64,000 nt of DNA. Origin: JACMNW01 sp043721855 (lineage in GTDB: Bacteria > Pseudomonadota > Alphaproteobacteria > Rhodobacterales > Rhodobacteraceae). Positions within the stretch are counted from its first letter, which is position 1. Every line of letters starts with the position of its first letter. This document shows positions 24,137-32,889 of this stretch, one piece after another. The position numbers and the translations under genes were made by a program. The stretch spans positions 1-64,000 of the forward strand of contig JAYSPY010000025.1 in the NCBI GenBank assembly GCA_043721855.1, written 5' to 3'. Below the pieces are notes generated by a model. The model was given only the letters and a program-made list of their open reading frames with translations, made no database searches and was not told the origin of the DNA.

Positions 24137-25699
24137 CTAGCGTTCCGTCAATTTCAACTCTATCCGGCGGTTCTGCGCCAAAGCTTCGGGGGTGTCGCCG
24201 ACTGCCACTGGCCGCCATTCGCCAAAACCGGTTGCGGCCATGCGGCTGGGGGGAAATCCCAAATCATCCTGCATGAAGCGCACCACAGACAGGGCGCGGG
24301 CCTGGCTAAGTTCCCAGTTGTCCTTGAACGCGCCAAAGCCTGATAGCGGCACATTATCGGTGTGGCCATCAACGCGGATAATCCAATCTATACTTTCGGG
24401 AATTTGGCTTGCCACCTCGTTCAGGGTGGCCACAACTTTTGCAATCTGTGCGCGCCCTTCGGGGGCCAGATCAGCGGCGCCTGCGCTGAACAACACCTCG
24501 GACGAGAATACAAAACGGTCGCCGACCACCCGCACGCCTTCGCGCCCTGCCAGAACGCGGCTCAACTGGCCGAAGAATTCAGACCGGAACTTGGCCAAAT
24601 TCTGCGCCTCTGCGGTCAGGGATTTCGCTTCTGATTCCAGCCGTTTGCGTTCGGCTTCTTCCAGATCAGCGCGCCGGCTTTGTTCAGCGGCCACCTGTGC
24701 CAGCGCGGAATTCAACTGTGTTCCAAGCGCTTCAAGCTGCACGTTTGCCGCCGCATCCTTGGCTGCCGAGGCATCGAGAATGGTTTGCAAGCCGCCAAGT
24801 TGAACCCGCAAAGCCGCCACCTGTTCGTTCAGCAAAGCAACCGCCCGCGCGTCTTTTGCCGATTGCGCGGTCTGTGCCGCCAAAGCGGCTTTGGCGGTTT
24901 CCAACAACGCGTCTTTGCCCGTTACCGCCTTTGCGGCATCGGTTTGCGCGGCGGCCAGCAGGGTCAGCGTGTCTTCCGCCCGTTTGCGTTGTTCTTCCAA
25001 ATTCAGGGTCATTGCGGTAAGTTCGGTATCCGCACTGGCCAGTTTTGCGCGCAACGCATCAGCCGCTGCCTGATCAACGGCGCGGGCGGCTTCTTCTTGG
25101 GTAAGCAACACGGTCACCGTCTGCAAATCTGCATCCGTCTTGGCGGATTTCGCGCGCAAATCGGCAATCAGCGCTTCCACCGCGTCGCGCTTTGCTGCGG
25201 CCAGACGTGCAGCCTCGACCCCGGCATCAATTTCACCGCGTGCGGTGGCCAAAGCCAGATCGAGCGCCTCTTTATCCGATAGCAATTTTATTTGCGCTGT
25301 TTGCAGATCGGCAATTTGCCCGCGTGCCGCTTCGCGGTCTGCCAGCAGGCCTGCAACCTGCGCCTCAAAACCGGTGATCTTGGCGCTGGCAGCAGCAAGT
25401 TCGCCTTCGCGGGTGGCGATCTGGCTGGTCAGCGTGGCGATAAATGTGGACTGACGTTCACCTTCAGCCTGCAAATCGCGGGTGCGTTTTTGCTCCAGCC
25501 CCAGCGCATCGGCAAGGCCCGACAACTGATCTGTCAATGAATTCAATTCGGTATCTTGGGTGCTGATGGTGTCGCGCAGCACCGATTGCATGACGGTGAA
25601 AATGGTCAGCACGAACATCAGCACCATCAAAATGGTCGTTACCGCATCGACAAACCCCGGCCAGATCATCGAGCTGTCGCGACGCCTGCCAAGCGCCAT
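24137..25699 (-). CDS. OmpA/MotB-like peptidoglycan-binding protein with long coiled coil
   Basis: This is the probable wall-anchoring partner of the MotA/ExbB-like protein encoded just upstream. One N-terminal membrane helix (residues about 13-38, IWPGFVDAVTTILMVLMFVLTIFTVM) sits after a basic start, as in MotB. A very long alanine- and glutamate-rich coiled coil spans about residues 45-375. The C-terminal OmpA domain (VDGHTDNVPLSGFGAFKDNWELSQARALSVVRFM, then ATGFGEWRPV) would bind peptidoglycan. The 520 residues far exceed MotB because of the coiled coil. It starts two bases after the partner's stop codon. It is not a flagellar motor gene by context; its force-coupled role is unknown. Confidence 0.85.
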   Translation of the reverse strand: MALGRRRDSSMIWPGFVDAVTTILMVLMFVLTIFTVMQSVLRDTISTQDTELNSLTDQLSGLADALGLEQKRTRDLQAEGERQSTFIATLTSQIATREGELAAASAKITGFEAQVAGLLADREAARGQIADLQTAQIKLLSDKEALDLALATARGEIDAGVEAARLAAAKRDAVEALIADLRAKSAKTDADLQTVTVLLTQEEAARAVDQAAADALRAKLASADTELTAMTLNLEEQRKRAEDTLTLLAAAQTDAAKAVTGKDALLETAKAALAAQTAQSAKDARAVALLNEQVAALRVQLGGLQTILDASAAKDAAANVQLEALGTQLNSALAQVAAEQSRRADLEEAERKRLESEAKSLTAEAQNLAKFRSEFFGQLSRVLAGREGVRVVGDRFVFSSEVLFSAGAADLAPEGRAQIAKVVATLNEVASQIPESIDWIIRVDGHTDNVPLSGFGAFKDNWELSQARALSVVRFMQDDLGFPPSRMAATGFGEWRPVAVGDTPEALAQNRRIELKLTER

Positions 25700-25701
25700 G
25701 A

Positions 25702-26874
25702 TCAGCCCCGCCCCACTGTGCCGCGGCTCAGTTGCCGAATGGACGCGGTAAGAGCTGTGATATCGGACCGCAGATCAGCCGTGCTTTCTTGCCGGCCCGC
25801 AGAGATTTCTTCCAAAATCCGCAGCAGTTGCACATCGATCGACCGCAAACGCATACGGCTTTCAGCATCAGAATGCGCGCCACCTTCGGCAGTGCCAAGC
25901 GCGGCAATCAGGCGGTCCTGACCATCCGCGATGCGGGCAAGTGATGCACCCTGCCCTGCCTCGGCGGCCATGCGTTGGGTCAACAGGCCAATGGCGGCGG
26001 CCAAATCGCCGATGCGGCCATCAACAACCTCGCGGTTGGCATCAGCCTGGGTGTAAAAGCTTTGCAGTGTTTCCATTTGCACGGCCATATGTTCCATCAC
26101 GCCGGTCATGGCTGATGTGTCGTGGCCTTCGCCATCGGCGCTGGAAAACCCCACCCGGGTGATCGACGATATCCATTCTTCCAACTCGCCGTAAAAGCGG
26201 TTTTGGCCACGGCTTGCGAACAGTTCCAACAGCCCCACAACCAAAGACCCGGCAAGCCCCAGAAGCGACGATGAAAAGGCGGTGCCCATGCCGCCTAACT
26301 GCGATTCAAGGCCGTTCATCAATTTGGTAAACAGCTCTACCCCGCCTTGGCCCTCTTTTGGCGCCAGCGACCGGATGGTTTCGACGATCGCAGGCACAGT
26401 GATGGCCAAGCCGTAGAAGGTGCCGAGAAGGCCTAAGAAAACCAACAAGTTGGTAAGATAGCGCGTGATATCGCGGGCTTCCTCAATACGCGTACCCACA
26501 GATTCAAGGATCGACCGCGACGACGAGGTGGAAATTTGCATTTTCGCGCCGCGCTTGCGCAGCAGCGCCGCAAGCGGGGCCAGCAATTTTGGCGGCACCG
26601 TCATGTCATGCCCCGGCACGTGGCGCGCGAAGCCTTCGATCCAGCTGACCGATTGGATCAGAATCAGCACCTGCCAAAAGCAGGTCAGAATACCCAGCAA
26701 GAACACCATGAAAATAAAGCCGTTCAGCAGCGGGTTGGTGCGGAAGATGTCTGCCACTTGGGCGTGGATGACCCACGCACCAAAGCCAACAAGCCCGGTC
26801 GCAATCAGCATCATCACGATCTGACGGATCGGTTGGCTGAAATAGGTTGTCGGATCAGCCTTTGGTTTATCCAT
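25702..26874 (-). CDS. MotA/TolQ/ExbB-family proton-channel-like protein
   Basis: This is a putative proton-driven membrane component paired with the OmpA-like coiled-coil protein. Two N-terminal helices (about residues 15-35 and 45-75) are followed by a cytoplasmic segment and the conserved pair of helices of the MotA/TolQ/ExbB fold (TNLLVFLGLLGTFYGLAITVP and LGGMGTAFSSSLLGLAGSLVVGLLEL). A C-terminal helical tail follows. ATG 26874 (390 aa) or ATG 26892 could start it; I prefer the former by family likeness. Annotators often call this ExbB, but no ExbD or TonB is present; the partner is MotB-like instead. Confidence 0.82.
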   Translation of the reverse strand: MDKPKADPTTYFSQPIRQIVMMLIATGLVGFGAWVIHAQVADIFRTNPLLNGFIFMVFLLGILTCFWQVLILIQSVSWIEGFARHVPGHDMTVPPKLLAPLAALLRKRGAKMQISTSSSRSILESVGTRIEEARDITRYLTNLLVFLGLLGTFYGLAITVPAIVETIRSLAPKEGQGGVELFTKLMNGLESQLGGMGTAFSSSLLGLAGSLVVGLLELFASRGQNRFYGELEEWISSITRVGFSSADGEGHDTSAMTGVMEHMAVQMETLQSFYTQADANREVVDGRIGDLAAAIGLLTQRMAAEAGQGASLARIADGQDRLIAALGTAEGGAHSDAESRMRLRSIDVQLLRILEEISAGRQESTADLRSDITALTASIRQLSRGTVGRG

Positions 26875-26961
26875 CAGTGGGTTTGGCCCCATTGTTTCTG
26901 CTCTGCCAACATTATGCACGCAGGCGCGTCGCTGCCAAGTGAAAGCGGGTGAATTGGGGGC

Positions 26962-27510
26962 TCAATTTGTGGCGCGGCGGCGCAATTCACGGACGCGGTC
27001 GGACAGCCATGCAAGATCGGCGTCAGCAATGCCCAGTTTGGCCAAGTGTTCAGTGGTGGCATAAAGATAATCGCAGTTCGGGCCGCGAAGGCCGTGGCTT
27101 TTGGCAATGATCCGGGCCTGGGCTTCCAGGGGCAGCGCGCCGCTGTATTGGCCATGATCGCGGTTGATGACATAAGCCAGCGCACGGACCTGGCTGCCAT
27201 TGGCAAGATCAAGGCTAAGCCAATCTTCCAGATAGGCGTAGGAAATAAGCTCGCGTTCCCGCAAGTAGGCAAGTGTAGCGTCGGTGTCTTGCGGAGCCAC
27301 TTCGTAGGCCAAACCGTCACAATGGCCGTATTCGGCGCGGTCCAGCGCCAAGACCAGACCGGGGGCATCGACTGTGCCGCGGTAATGCACGGAAGCCATG
27401 CAAAAGCTGCGGTGCCAGCCGGAAAGCCGCGCAACTTCGGCGCGACTGTAGGCAAAACCGGGGTCCCAAAGCAGCGACCCATAACCAAAGACCCAAAGCG
27501 GTTTTTGCAC
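26962..27510 (-). CDS. ChaC-like gamma-glutamylcyclotransferase
   Basis: This is a glutathione-specific gamma-glutamylcyclotransferase-like protein (ChaC/GCG family) that would release 5-oxoproline from glutathione. The N-terminal substrate-binding loop FGYGSLLWDPGF lies at residues 8-19, the family sequence GWHRSFCMASVHYRGTVDAPGLVLALD follows, and the catalytic glutamate is expected in YLRERELISYAYLE. The 182 residues match bacterial ChaC. It lies upstream of the MotA-like gene on the same strand (87-base gap), so co-transcription is possible but not needed. It is divergent from the DUF2125 gene. Confidence 0.88.
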   Translation of the reverse strand: MQKPLWVFGYGSLLWDPGFAYSRAEVARLSGWHRSFCMASVHYRGTVDAPGLVLALDRAEYGHCDGLAYEVAPQDTDATLAYLRERELISYAYLEDWLSLDLANGSQVRALAYVINRDHGQYSGALPLEAQARIIAKSHGLRGPNCDYLYATTEHLAKLGIADADLAWLSDRVRELRRRATN

Positions 27511-27572
27511 GTGCTGGCCCTCCTATTGCAGTCGCTGTAAGGGGGAGAGAGCGATTTGAAAAGGGCCTCGAA

Positions 27573-28571
27573 ATGCGTGCAGTTATGGTGGTGATGCTTG
27601 TGCTGGGGGTTGTGTGGGGCGGCTATTGGGTGGCGGGGTCTATGGCGCTGCAAAAGGGCGCTGAGGCGTGGTTTGGCGCCCAAGCCGCGCGGGGTTTCAT
27701 CGCAACAAACAGCAGAATCGCGGTGCACGGCTTTCCGAACCGATTTGATCTGACCGTCAGCGACGTGCATCTTGCGGACCCGGTCAGCGGATATGGCTGG
27801 GATGCAGCCTTTGCGCAAGTGTTCAGCATGACGTGGAAACCGTGGCATTTGATTGCGGCGCTGCCGAATGCGCAGACATTTACCTTGCCCGATCAAACAA
27901 TTGCGCTGGCATCAACCAAGTTGCAGGCCAGTCTGAAGCTGGTGCCGGGCACGTCTATGGCGCTGGACGGGGTCGTGGTGGACGGGGCGGATCTGGTGGC
28001 GACTTCCTCGCTGGGGTGGGTTGTCATGGCCACAAGGGCAGAATTGGCGACGCGGCAGGATGTGTCTGTGGCCAACGGGCATGAAGTGAACCTGACAGTG
28101 ACAGGTCTGGTGCCGGATGCTGCATTGGTGGCGGGTGCGGGCGATTTGCCGGCAGTGATTGAGATGGCGACAGCTGATCTGGTGGCGGGATTTTCAGTGC
28201 CGATCGACCGATTTGCAAACGAGACCCGGCCACAAGTGACCGCATTGACGATCAAGGACGCGCAGGTGCGGTGGGGCGATCTGGTGATCACGGCCAAGGG
28301 CGCGGTTGTGGCGGATGCGGATGGGCTGGCAGAGGGGCGGGTGGATATCCATATCAAGAATTGGCGCAAACTGTTGCCACCCGCGGTGGCGATGGGGCTG
28401 ATCAAGGCCGAAGTGACCCCGACGGTGGAAAACATGATGGCACTGATGGCGGGCCAAAGCGGCGATGGCACGGCGATTGATCTGCCCTTGGTGATGAAGG
28501 CGGGGCGGATGTCGCTGGGGCCGATACCCCTGGGACCAGCGCCGAGGCTGAACAGGGTGGCACAGGGTTAA
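27573..28571 (+). CDS. DUF2125 family exported protein
   Basis: This 332-residue protein of the DUF2125 family, typical of alphaproteobacteria, has no known function. The N-terminal hydrophobic helix (MRAVMVVMLVLGVVWGGYWVAG) is a signal anchor or uncleaved signal. The rest is beta-rich and periplasmic, with the family sequence FPNRFDLTVSDVHL near residue 50 and WKPWHLIAALPNAQTF near 90. The repeating beta pattern resembles AsmA-like lipid-handling proteins, but this is only a general likeness. It ends before a 90-base composite repeat with a strong hairpin. Confidence 0.85.
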   Translation: MRAVMVVMLVLGVVWGGYWVAGSMALQKGAEAWFGAQAARGFIATNSRIAVHGFPNRFDLTVSDVHLADPVSGYGWDAAFAQVFSMTWKPWHLIAALPNAQTFTLPDQTIALASTKLQASLKLVPGTSMALDGVVVDGADLVATSSLGWVVMATRAELATRQDVSVANGHEVNLTVTGLVPDAALVAGAGDLPAVIEMATADLVAGFSVPIDRFANETRPQVTALTIKDAQVRWGDLVITAKGAVVADADGLAEGRVDIHIKNWRKLLPPAVAMGLIKAEVTPTVENMMALMAGQSGDGTAIDLPLVMKAGRMSLGPIPLGPAPRLNRVAQG

Positions 28572-28583
28572 CAAACCGCTGAT

Positions 28584-28673
28584 TTCCTTTTCGCCCAAAT
28601 ACTCATCTTTCCCTCGCGGTCAGTCTTCGCAAGCCAAAGCGAAGACTGGCCGCAGGGCAAGGATAAGCGGGCG
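28584..28673. repeat. composite dispersed repeat, copy b, with 15-bp hairpin
   Basis: The 21-nt core (minus strand, 28604-28584, GAGTATTT-G-GGCGAAAAGGAA) is joined to a strong inverted repeat. Positions 28616-28630 pair with 28639-28653 over 15 bp with a single T-G wobble and an 8-base loop (AAGCCAAA). The whole block resembles 62844-62932 and lies between convergent genes (DUF2125 and the extensin-family gene), so it may also terminate both. Confidence 0.75.
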
Positions 28674-28674
28674 A

Positions 28675-29475
28675 TTACCGGCAATAGGCGCCGCCGCCCC
28701 TTTGCCGCGCGGTGTCGAAATGCATGTGATCTTCGTGGTAGCCGTCTGATCCGGGGCCAAGGGTGGTGCCGAATATTCCGCAGCCTGCCTTGTACGCTTT
28801 GCGCAGCGTTTTGAAATTGCGGCTGACAGTCAGGCTTTTGCCGTTGGTAAAGGTAATGCCTGCAATATCAATGGCGTGGCCCTTGCCATGTTCGCTGATC
28901 TTGTTGCCACGCACGTTGTTGCGCAGGCGGCAACTGTAGCTGTCTACCACTGTCAGCGATGCCACATCAGCACTGGGAAACGCCGGGCGCAGGCTTTTTT
29001 GCACCCATGTGTTCAGCGCGATGGCAGTGTTGCAATCCATCGTCGCAGGTGTGCTAAGTTTTGCGCCGTCAACGGATTTGACGCTGACCGGGTCTTCGAT
29101 ACCGCAGCCTTTGGTCTTGGAGGTAATGCGCGGCAAGGTTTTACCCTTGATCGACGGCACACCGCAGACCGCACCTTTTCCGCTGGCCAGCGCTTGTTTT
29201 GCAGGCTTGGCGCGCGGCGTGATCAAGCCTGGCAGCCCTTTGCGGGGTTGTTCTGCCGCGGCAACCGGCATCGCTTGTGCCGTTGCAGCGGGCCGATGCA
29301 GCGGGCGCATACGGGCAAGGTCGGGCAGTGTGGTGGCTGTTTTGTCTGGCACGATTGCCGCCACGGGCTGGGTCAAAGCCGGGCGCGGCAAAGGCCGGAC
29401 AGATGATTTCGGCGCATCGGCAAGGCCAGCAGCGCCGCTGCACAGCCCAAACGCCAGGGCCAGCCACGCCCTCAT
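28675..29475 (-). CDS. extensin-family (LAS-type) peptidase-like exported protein
   Basis: This protein has an N-terminal signal peptide (MRAWLALAFGLCSGAAGLADA), a proline- and alanine-rich stretch (about residues 22-95), and a C-terminal extensin-like domain. The motifs SEHGKGHAIDIAGI and SDGYHEDHMHFD supply the histidine, aspartate and HxH ligands typical of LAS zinc peptidases that cut or trim peptidoglycan peptides, and suggest murein hydrolase activity in the periplasm. Cysteines at CGVPSIKG, GCGIED, MDCNTA and SYSCRL may form disulfides. It starts three bases after the tyrA-type gene on the same strand. Confidence 0.85.
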   Translation of the reverse strand: MRAWLALAFGLCSGAAGLADAPKSSVRPLPRPALTQPVAAIVPDKTATTLPDLARMRPLHRPAATAQAMPVAAAEQPRKGLPGLITPRAKPAKQALASGKGAVCGVPSIKGKTLPRITSKTKGCGIEDPVSVKSVDGAKLSTPATMDCNTAIALNTWVQKSLRPAFPSADVASLTVVDSYSCRLRNNVRGNKISEHGKGHAIDIAGITFTNGKSLTVSRNFKTLRKAYKAGCGIFGTTLGPGSDGYHEDHMHFDTARQRGGGAYCR

Positions 29476-29478
29476 CTG

Positions 29479-30411
29479 TCAAACATCTTTGGCGGGCGGT
29501 GCACCCCGGCCAAAATCGGGCGCGGCGGTGTCTTGGCCCGCGTCAATGATGCTGCGCCGGATCGCGCGGGTGCGGGTGAAATAATCATGCAAATGCGCGC
29601 CGTCACCCAGCCGGATGGCGCGCTGCAGGGCGAACAGCTCTTCGGTAAAACGACCCAGAATATCCAGCGTCGCCTCTTTGTTGGTCAAGAACACATCACG
29701 CCACATGGTGGGATCAGACGCCGCGATGCGGGTGAAATCCCGAAATCCGGTGGCGGAATATTTGATCACTTCGCTGTTCGACACGCGGCGCAAATCATCG
29801 GCCACGCCAACCATGGTGTAAGCAATCAGATGCGGCGTATGGCTGACCACGGCCAGCACCAGATCGTGGTGCGGCGCATCCATCGTATCGACATTGGCCC
29901 CCATGCCCTCCAGCAAACCGCGCAGTTTGGCCAAGGCATCAGCGTCAGTTTCTGGCAGCGGCGTCAGCAACCACCAGCGGTTTTGAAACAGCGTGGCAAA
30001 GCCGGACCGTGGTCCCGAATATTCGGTGCCAGCCATCGGATGGCCGGGAATGAAATGCACAGCCTCGGGGATATGCGGCGATACGGCGTCGATCACCGCC
30101 TGCTTCACGGACCCCACATCGGTGACAGTCGCACCGGGTTTCAGATGCGGGCCGATTTGGGCTGCAACATCGCCCATCACGCCCACAGGCACCGCAAGCA
30201 CCACAAGATCAGCACCCATAACCGCCTCAGCGGCCGTTTCGCAAACGCGGTCACAAATTCCTATTTCCAGCGCGGTTGCCCGTGTTTCCGCAGATTGCGC
30301 GTGGCCGACGATTTCGCCCGCCAGCCCGCCCGCGCGCATGGCATGGGCCATTGATGACGCGATCAGGCCAAGCCCGATCAGCGCGACACGGTTGTAGATC
30401 GGCGCGGTCAC
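29479..30411 (-). CDS. tyrA: prephenate/arogenate dehydrogenase (TyrA type)
   Basis: This is an NAD(P)-dependent dehydrogenase of tyrosine biosynthesis. The Rossmann motif RVALIGLGLIASSMA begins at about residue 8. The family motif HFIPGHPMAGTEYSG lies near residue 120, and SHTPHLIAYTMV follows later. Its 310 residues fit a stand-alone TyrA with no chorismate mutase or ACT domain. I chose GTG 30411, which overlaps the hisC stop codon (GTGA), so translation is coupled. Whether prephenate or arogenate is the substrate cannot be decided. A longer start would run into hisC. Confidence 0.92.
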   Translation of the reverse strand: MTAPIYNRVALIGLGLIASSMAHAMRAGGLAGEIVGHAQSAETRATALEIGICDRVCETAAEAVMGADLVVLAVPVGVMGDVAAQIGPHLKPGATVTDVGSVKQAVIDAVSPHIPEAVHFIPGHPMAGTEYSGPRSGFATLFQNRWWLLTPLPETDADALAKLRGLLEGMGANVDTMDAPHHDLVLAVVSHTPHLIAYTMVGVADDLRRVSNSEVIKYSATGFRDFTRIAASDPTMWRDVFLTNKEATLDILGRFTEELFALQRAIRLGDGAHLHDYFTRTRAIRRSIIDAGQDTAAPDFGRGAPPAKDV

Positions 30412-31493
30412 TTGACGCCTTTGAATTGCGCCATGGCATGGGCAACACGGCGGCAAGAGGATTCGTCGCCGATCGTGATGCGCAAACAATGCGGCAGTTT
30501 GTAACCCGATACCCTGCGCACGATCAGGCCCTGCCCTTGCAGGTACGCATCACACGCCTCGGCCTCGGCCGCATCGGCAAACCGGGCCAGCACAAAATTG
30601 GCAAGCGATGTGTCGGACGGCACGCCAAGCGCTGCCAGCGCCTCGGCCAGCCAATGGCGCAGCCTTGTGTTTTCAGACCGGCAGCGGTTGACGTGATCGC
30701 GGTCGCGCACGGCGGCCTCGGCTGCATCCAGCTGTGCGGTGGACAAATTGAACGGCCCACGAATGCGGTTCAGCACATCAATGATCTGCGCCGGGCCATA
30801 ACCCCAACCGATGCGCAGACCGCCAAGGCCGTAAATCTTGGAAAACGTCCGCGTCATCACGACGTTTTCGCGCTGCTCGATCAGGGCCGCCCCGCCATCG
30901 TAACCATCGACGTATTCGGCATAAGCGCCGTCGATCACCAGAATGGCCTGCGACGGAATGCCTGCCGCCAGCCGCGCCATATCGGCGGGCGATATCATGG
31001 TGCCGGTCGGGTTGTTCGGGTTGGCGATAAACACCAGCTTGGTGCGCCGATTACACGCCGCCAGAATCGCATCGACATCGGCGGTGCGTTCACGTTCCGG
31101 CACTTCGACAGGGGTCGCACCAACCGCCATGCTGGATATGCGATACATCAGAAAGCCGTGTTCGGTGAACACTACTTCATCTTTTGGCCCGGCATAGGCC
31201 TGGCACAGGAAGGTGATGATCTCATCCGACCCGGCCCCGCAAATGATGCGGGCGGGATCAAGATCGTGGGTATCGCCAATGGCTTGACGCAAGCTGGCGT
31301 GATCTGTGTTGGGGTAGCGGTGCAAGGAATGGATAGACCGCTGGAACGCATCCTTGGCCTTGTCGGACGGACCAAACGGGTTTTCGTTGGACGACAGTTT
31401 GACCGCATTCGCCACGCCCGCCACATTTGATTTTCCACCCTCGTAACGGGCGATATCAAGAATACCGGGCTGGGGGTGGATCGCGTCGTTCAT
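30408..31493 (-). CDS. hisC: histidinol-phosphate aminotransferase (HisC)
   Basis: This PLP enzyme converts imidazole acetol phosphate to histidinol phosphate; many HisC homologues also act on aromatic 2-oxo acids. The substrate loop SSNENPFGPS and GAGSDEIITFL are followed by NPNNPTGTM, and the Schiff-base lysine in TRTFSKIYGLGGLRIGWG is residue 219. ATG 31493 has GGAGG upstream; longer starts lack it. Its 361 residues match. It is coupled to a tyrA-type gene rather than other his genes, so a dual role in tyrosine or phenylalanine transamination is plausible. Confidence 0.93.
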   Translation of the reverse strand: MNDAIHPQPGILDIARYEGGKSNVAGVANAVKLSSNENPFGPSDKAKDAFQRSIHSLHRYPNTDHASLRQAIGDTHDLDPARIICGAGSDEIITFLCQAYAGPKDEVVFTEHGFLMYRISSMAVGATPVEVPERERTADVDAILAACNRRTKLVFIANPNNPTGTMISPADMARLAAGIPSQAILVIDGAYAEYVDGYDGGAALIEQRENVVMTRTFSKIYGLGGLRIGWGYGPAQIIDVLNRIRGPFNLSTAQLDAAEAAVRDRDHVNRCRSENTRLRHWLAEALAALGVPSDTSLANFVLARFADAAEAEACDAYLQGQGLIVRRVSGYKLPHCLRITIGDESSCRRVAHAMAQFKGVK

Positions 31494-31591
31494 AGGTTCC
31501 TCCATCTGCCGAAGCGTTCTAGCGAGGCGGCGGCTGCATTGCCAGTGGCATCTTGTCCCAATCTGCCCTGCATTATCGGCTTTGAACGCCG

Positions 31592-32125
31592 TCAGTATTT
31601 TGATTTTGAACCAAGCCAATCCATCAGAGCCATCAAGACCCCCGAAATAACAAAGGTCAGATGGACGATGATCAGCAAGTAAATCTCTTTTTCGGCGACC
31701 ACGGGGTCCACGTCCGGATTGCCAATCTCGAAAAACCGCTTCAGCAGATCTATCGCGGATATGGCCACGATGGACGCAATAAGTTTCATCTTCAGGCCGG
31801 AAAAATCAACCTTGCCCATCCATTCCGGGCGATCCGCCCCTTCGCCTATATCCAGTTTGGACACGAAATTTTCGTAGCCGGAAAACAGCACGATCAGCAG
31901 CAGGTTTGCAGCCAGCGTCAGGTCGATCAGGGTCAGGATCACCAGGATGGCTTTTTCAGCGGTCAGGTCCATCAATTGCGGCAGATAATAGGCAAGCTCG
32001 CGCAGGAAAATAACCGTCATCATGCCAAGACCGATGGCGAGACCCAGATACATCGGCGCCATCAGCCAGCGGGAGGCAAAGAGCGCGCGTTCAAAGGTTG
32101 TTTCAATCTTTGATTTATCCGCCAT
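31592..32125 (-). CDS. YqhA/UPF0114 family membrane protein
   Basis: This 177-residue inner-membrane protein has about four hydrophobic segments and the UPF0114 family sequence (TFERALFASRWLMAPMYLGLAIGL, then LIDLTLAANLLLIVLFSGYENFVSKLD). The function is unknown. It lies between rpsD (upstream, same strand) and hisC (98-base gap). No operon partner is obvious. Annotation beyond the family is not possible. Confidence 0.85.
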   Translation of the reverse strand: MADKSKIETTFERALFASRWLMAPMYLGLAIGLGMMTVIFLRELAYYLPQLMDLTAEKAILVILTLIDLTLAANLLLIVLFSGYENFVSKLDIGEGADRPEWMGKVDFSGLKMKLIASIVAISAIDLLKRFFEIGNPDVDPVVAEKEIYLLIIVHLTFVISGVLMALMDWLGSKSKY

Positions 32126-32159
32126 GTTCCGCTGCCCCGTGGTTCTTTTGAAATGATAA

Positions 32160-32183
32160 GGGGCCCACCCTGCGGCGAGCCCC
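32160..32183 (-). terminator. hairpin after rpsD
   Basis: GGGGC (32160-32164) pairs with GCCCC (32179-32183). On the minus strand a T-rich but interrupted tract follows. It is a weak terminator candidate between rpsD and the YqhA-family gene. Confidence 0.5.
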
Positions 32184-32206
32184 CTGACTATTCAAGCCAC
32201 CAAACC

Positions 32207-32827
32207 TTAGTTTTTGGCGTAATATTCGACCACCAGATTCGGTTCCATCACCACCGGATAGGGCACGTCGCCCAGTGCCGGCGTGCGCACGAACTTGACC
32301 ACCAGCTTTTGCTGATCGACTTCCAGATAGTCAGGAATGTCACGTTCGGTCAGCGCGATGGCTTCCATGATCAGGGTCATCTGGCGCGACTTTTCACGCA
32401 CGGCGATGATATCGCCTTCTTTCACACGGTAGGACGCGATGTTCACGCGGGTGCCGTTCACGGTGACGTGGCCGTGGTTCACGAACTGACGTGCCGCGAA
32501 AATCGTTGGCACCAGCTTGGCGCGGTAAACCACCGCATCAAGGCGACGCTCCAGCAGACCCACCAGCATTTCGCCGGTATCACCCTTGACGCGTTCCGCC
32601 TCGGTATAGATCTTGCGGAATTGCTTTTCGGTCAGATCGCCGTAATAGCCCTTCAGTTTCTGCTTGGCGCGCAGTTGCGTACCGAAATCCGAAAGCTTGT
32701 TCTTGCGGCGCTGGCCGTGCTGGCCGGGGCCATATTCGCGCTTGTTCACCGGGGATTTCGGGCGTCCCCAGATGTTTTCGCCCATACGGCGGTCAATCTT
32801 GTGCTTGGCAGACGTGCGTTTTGTCAC
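32207..32827 (-). CDS. rpsD: 30S ribosomal protein S4
   Basis: This primary 16S rRNA-binding protein nucleates assembly of the 30S body and may repress its own translation. The N-terminal KHKIDRRMGENIWGRPKSPVNKREYGPGQHG is a recognisable alphaproteobacterial S4 form. The S4 RNA-binding domain (RRLDAVVYRAKLVPTIFAARQFVNHGHVTVNGTRVNIASYRVKEGD) occupies about residues 93-155. The 206 residues match. It stands alone, not in the alpha operon. Its leader contains a palindrome (32865-32889). Confidence 0.98.
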   Translation of the reverse strand: MTKRTSAKHKIDRRMGENIWGRPKSPVNKREYGPGQHGQRRKNKLSDFGTQLRAKQKLKGYYGDLTEKQFRKIYTEAERVKGDTGEMLVGLLERRLDAVVYRAKLVPTIFAARQFVNHGHVTVNGTRVNIASYRVKEGDIIAVREKSRQMTLIMEAIALTERDIPDYLEVDQQKLVVKFVRTPALGDVPYPVVMEPNLVVEYYAKN

Positions 32828-32864
32828 GGCTGATCTCCTTCTTTATAGGGCGCCCTCGGCTGAT

Positions 32865-32889
32865 CCGAAAACCGGTAGCCACTTTTCGG
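32865..32889. repeat. CCGAAAA/TTTTCGG palindrome in the rpsD leader
   Basis: CCGAAAA (32865-32871) and TTTTCGG (32883-32889) flank an 11-base loop. It begins 38 bases upstream of the rpsD start on the minus strand. Similar palindromes with CCGAAAAG and CCGGTTTTCGG are common dispersed repeats in Rhizobiales; here it may also form a leader hairpin. Confidence 0.6.

Noticed and set aside
24137..26874. Zorya-type anti-phage system
   Set aside because: Only a MotA/MotB-like pair is present; no ZorC, ZorD or ZorE-like gene is adjacent, and neighbours are ChaC and DUF2125/DUF2189 genes.
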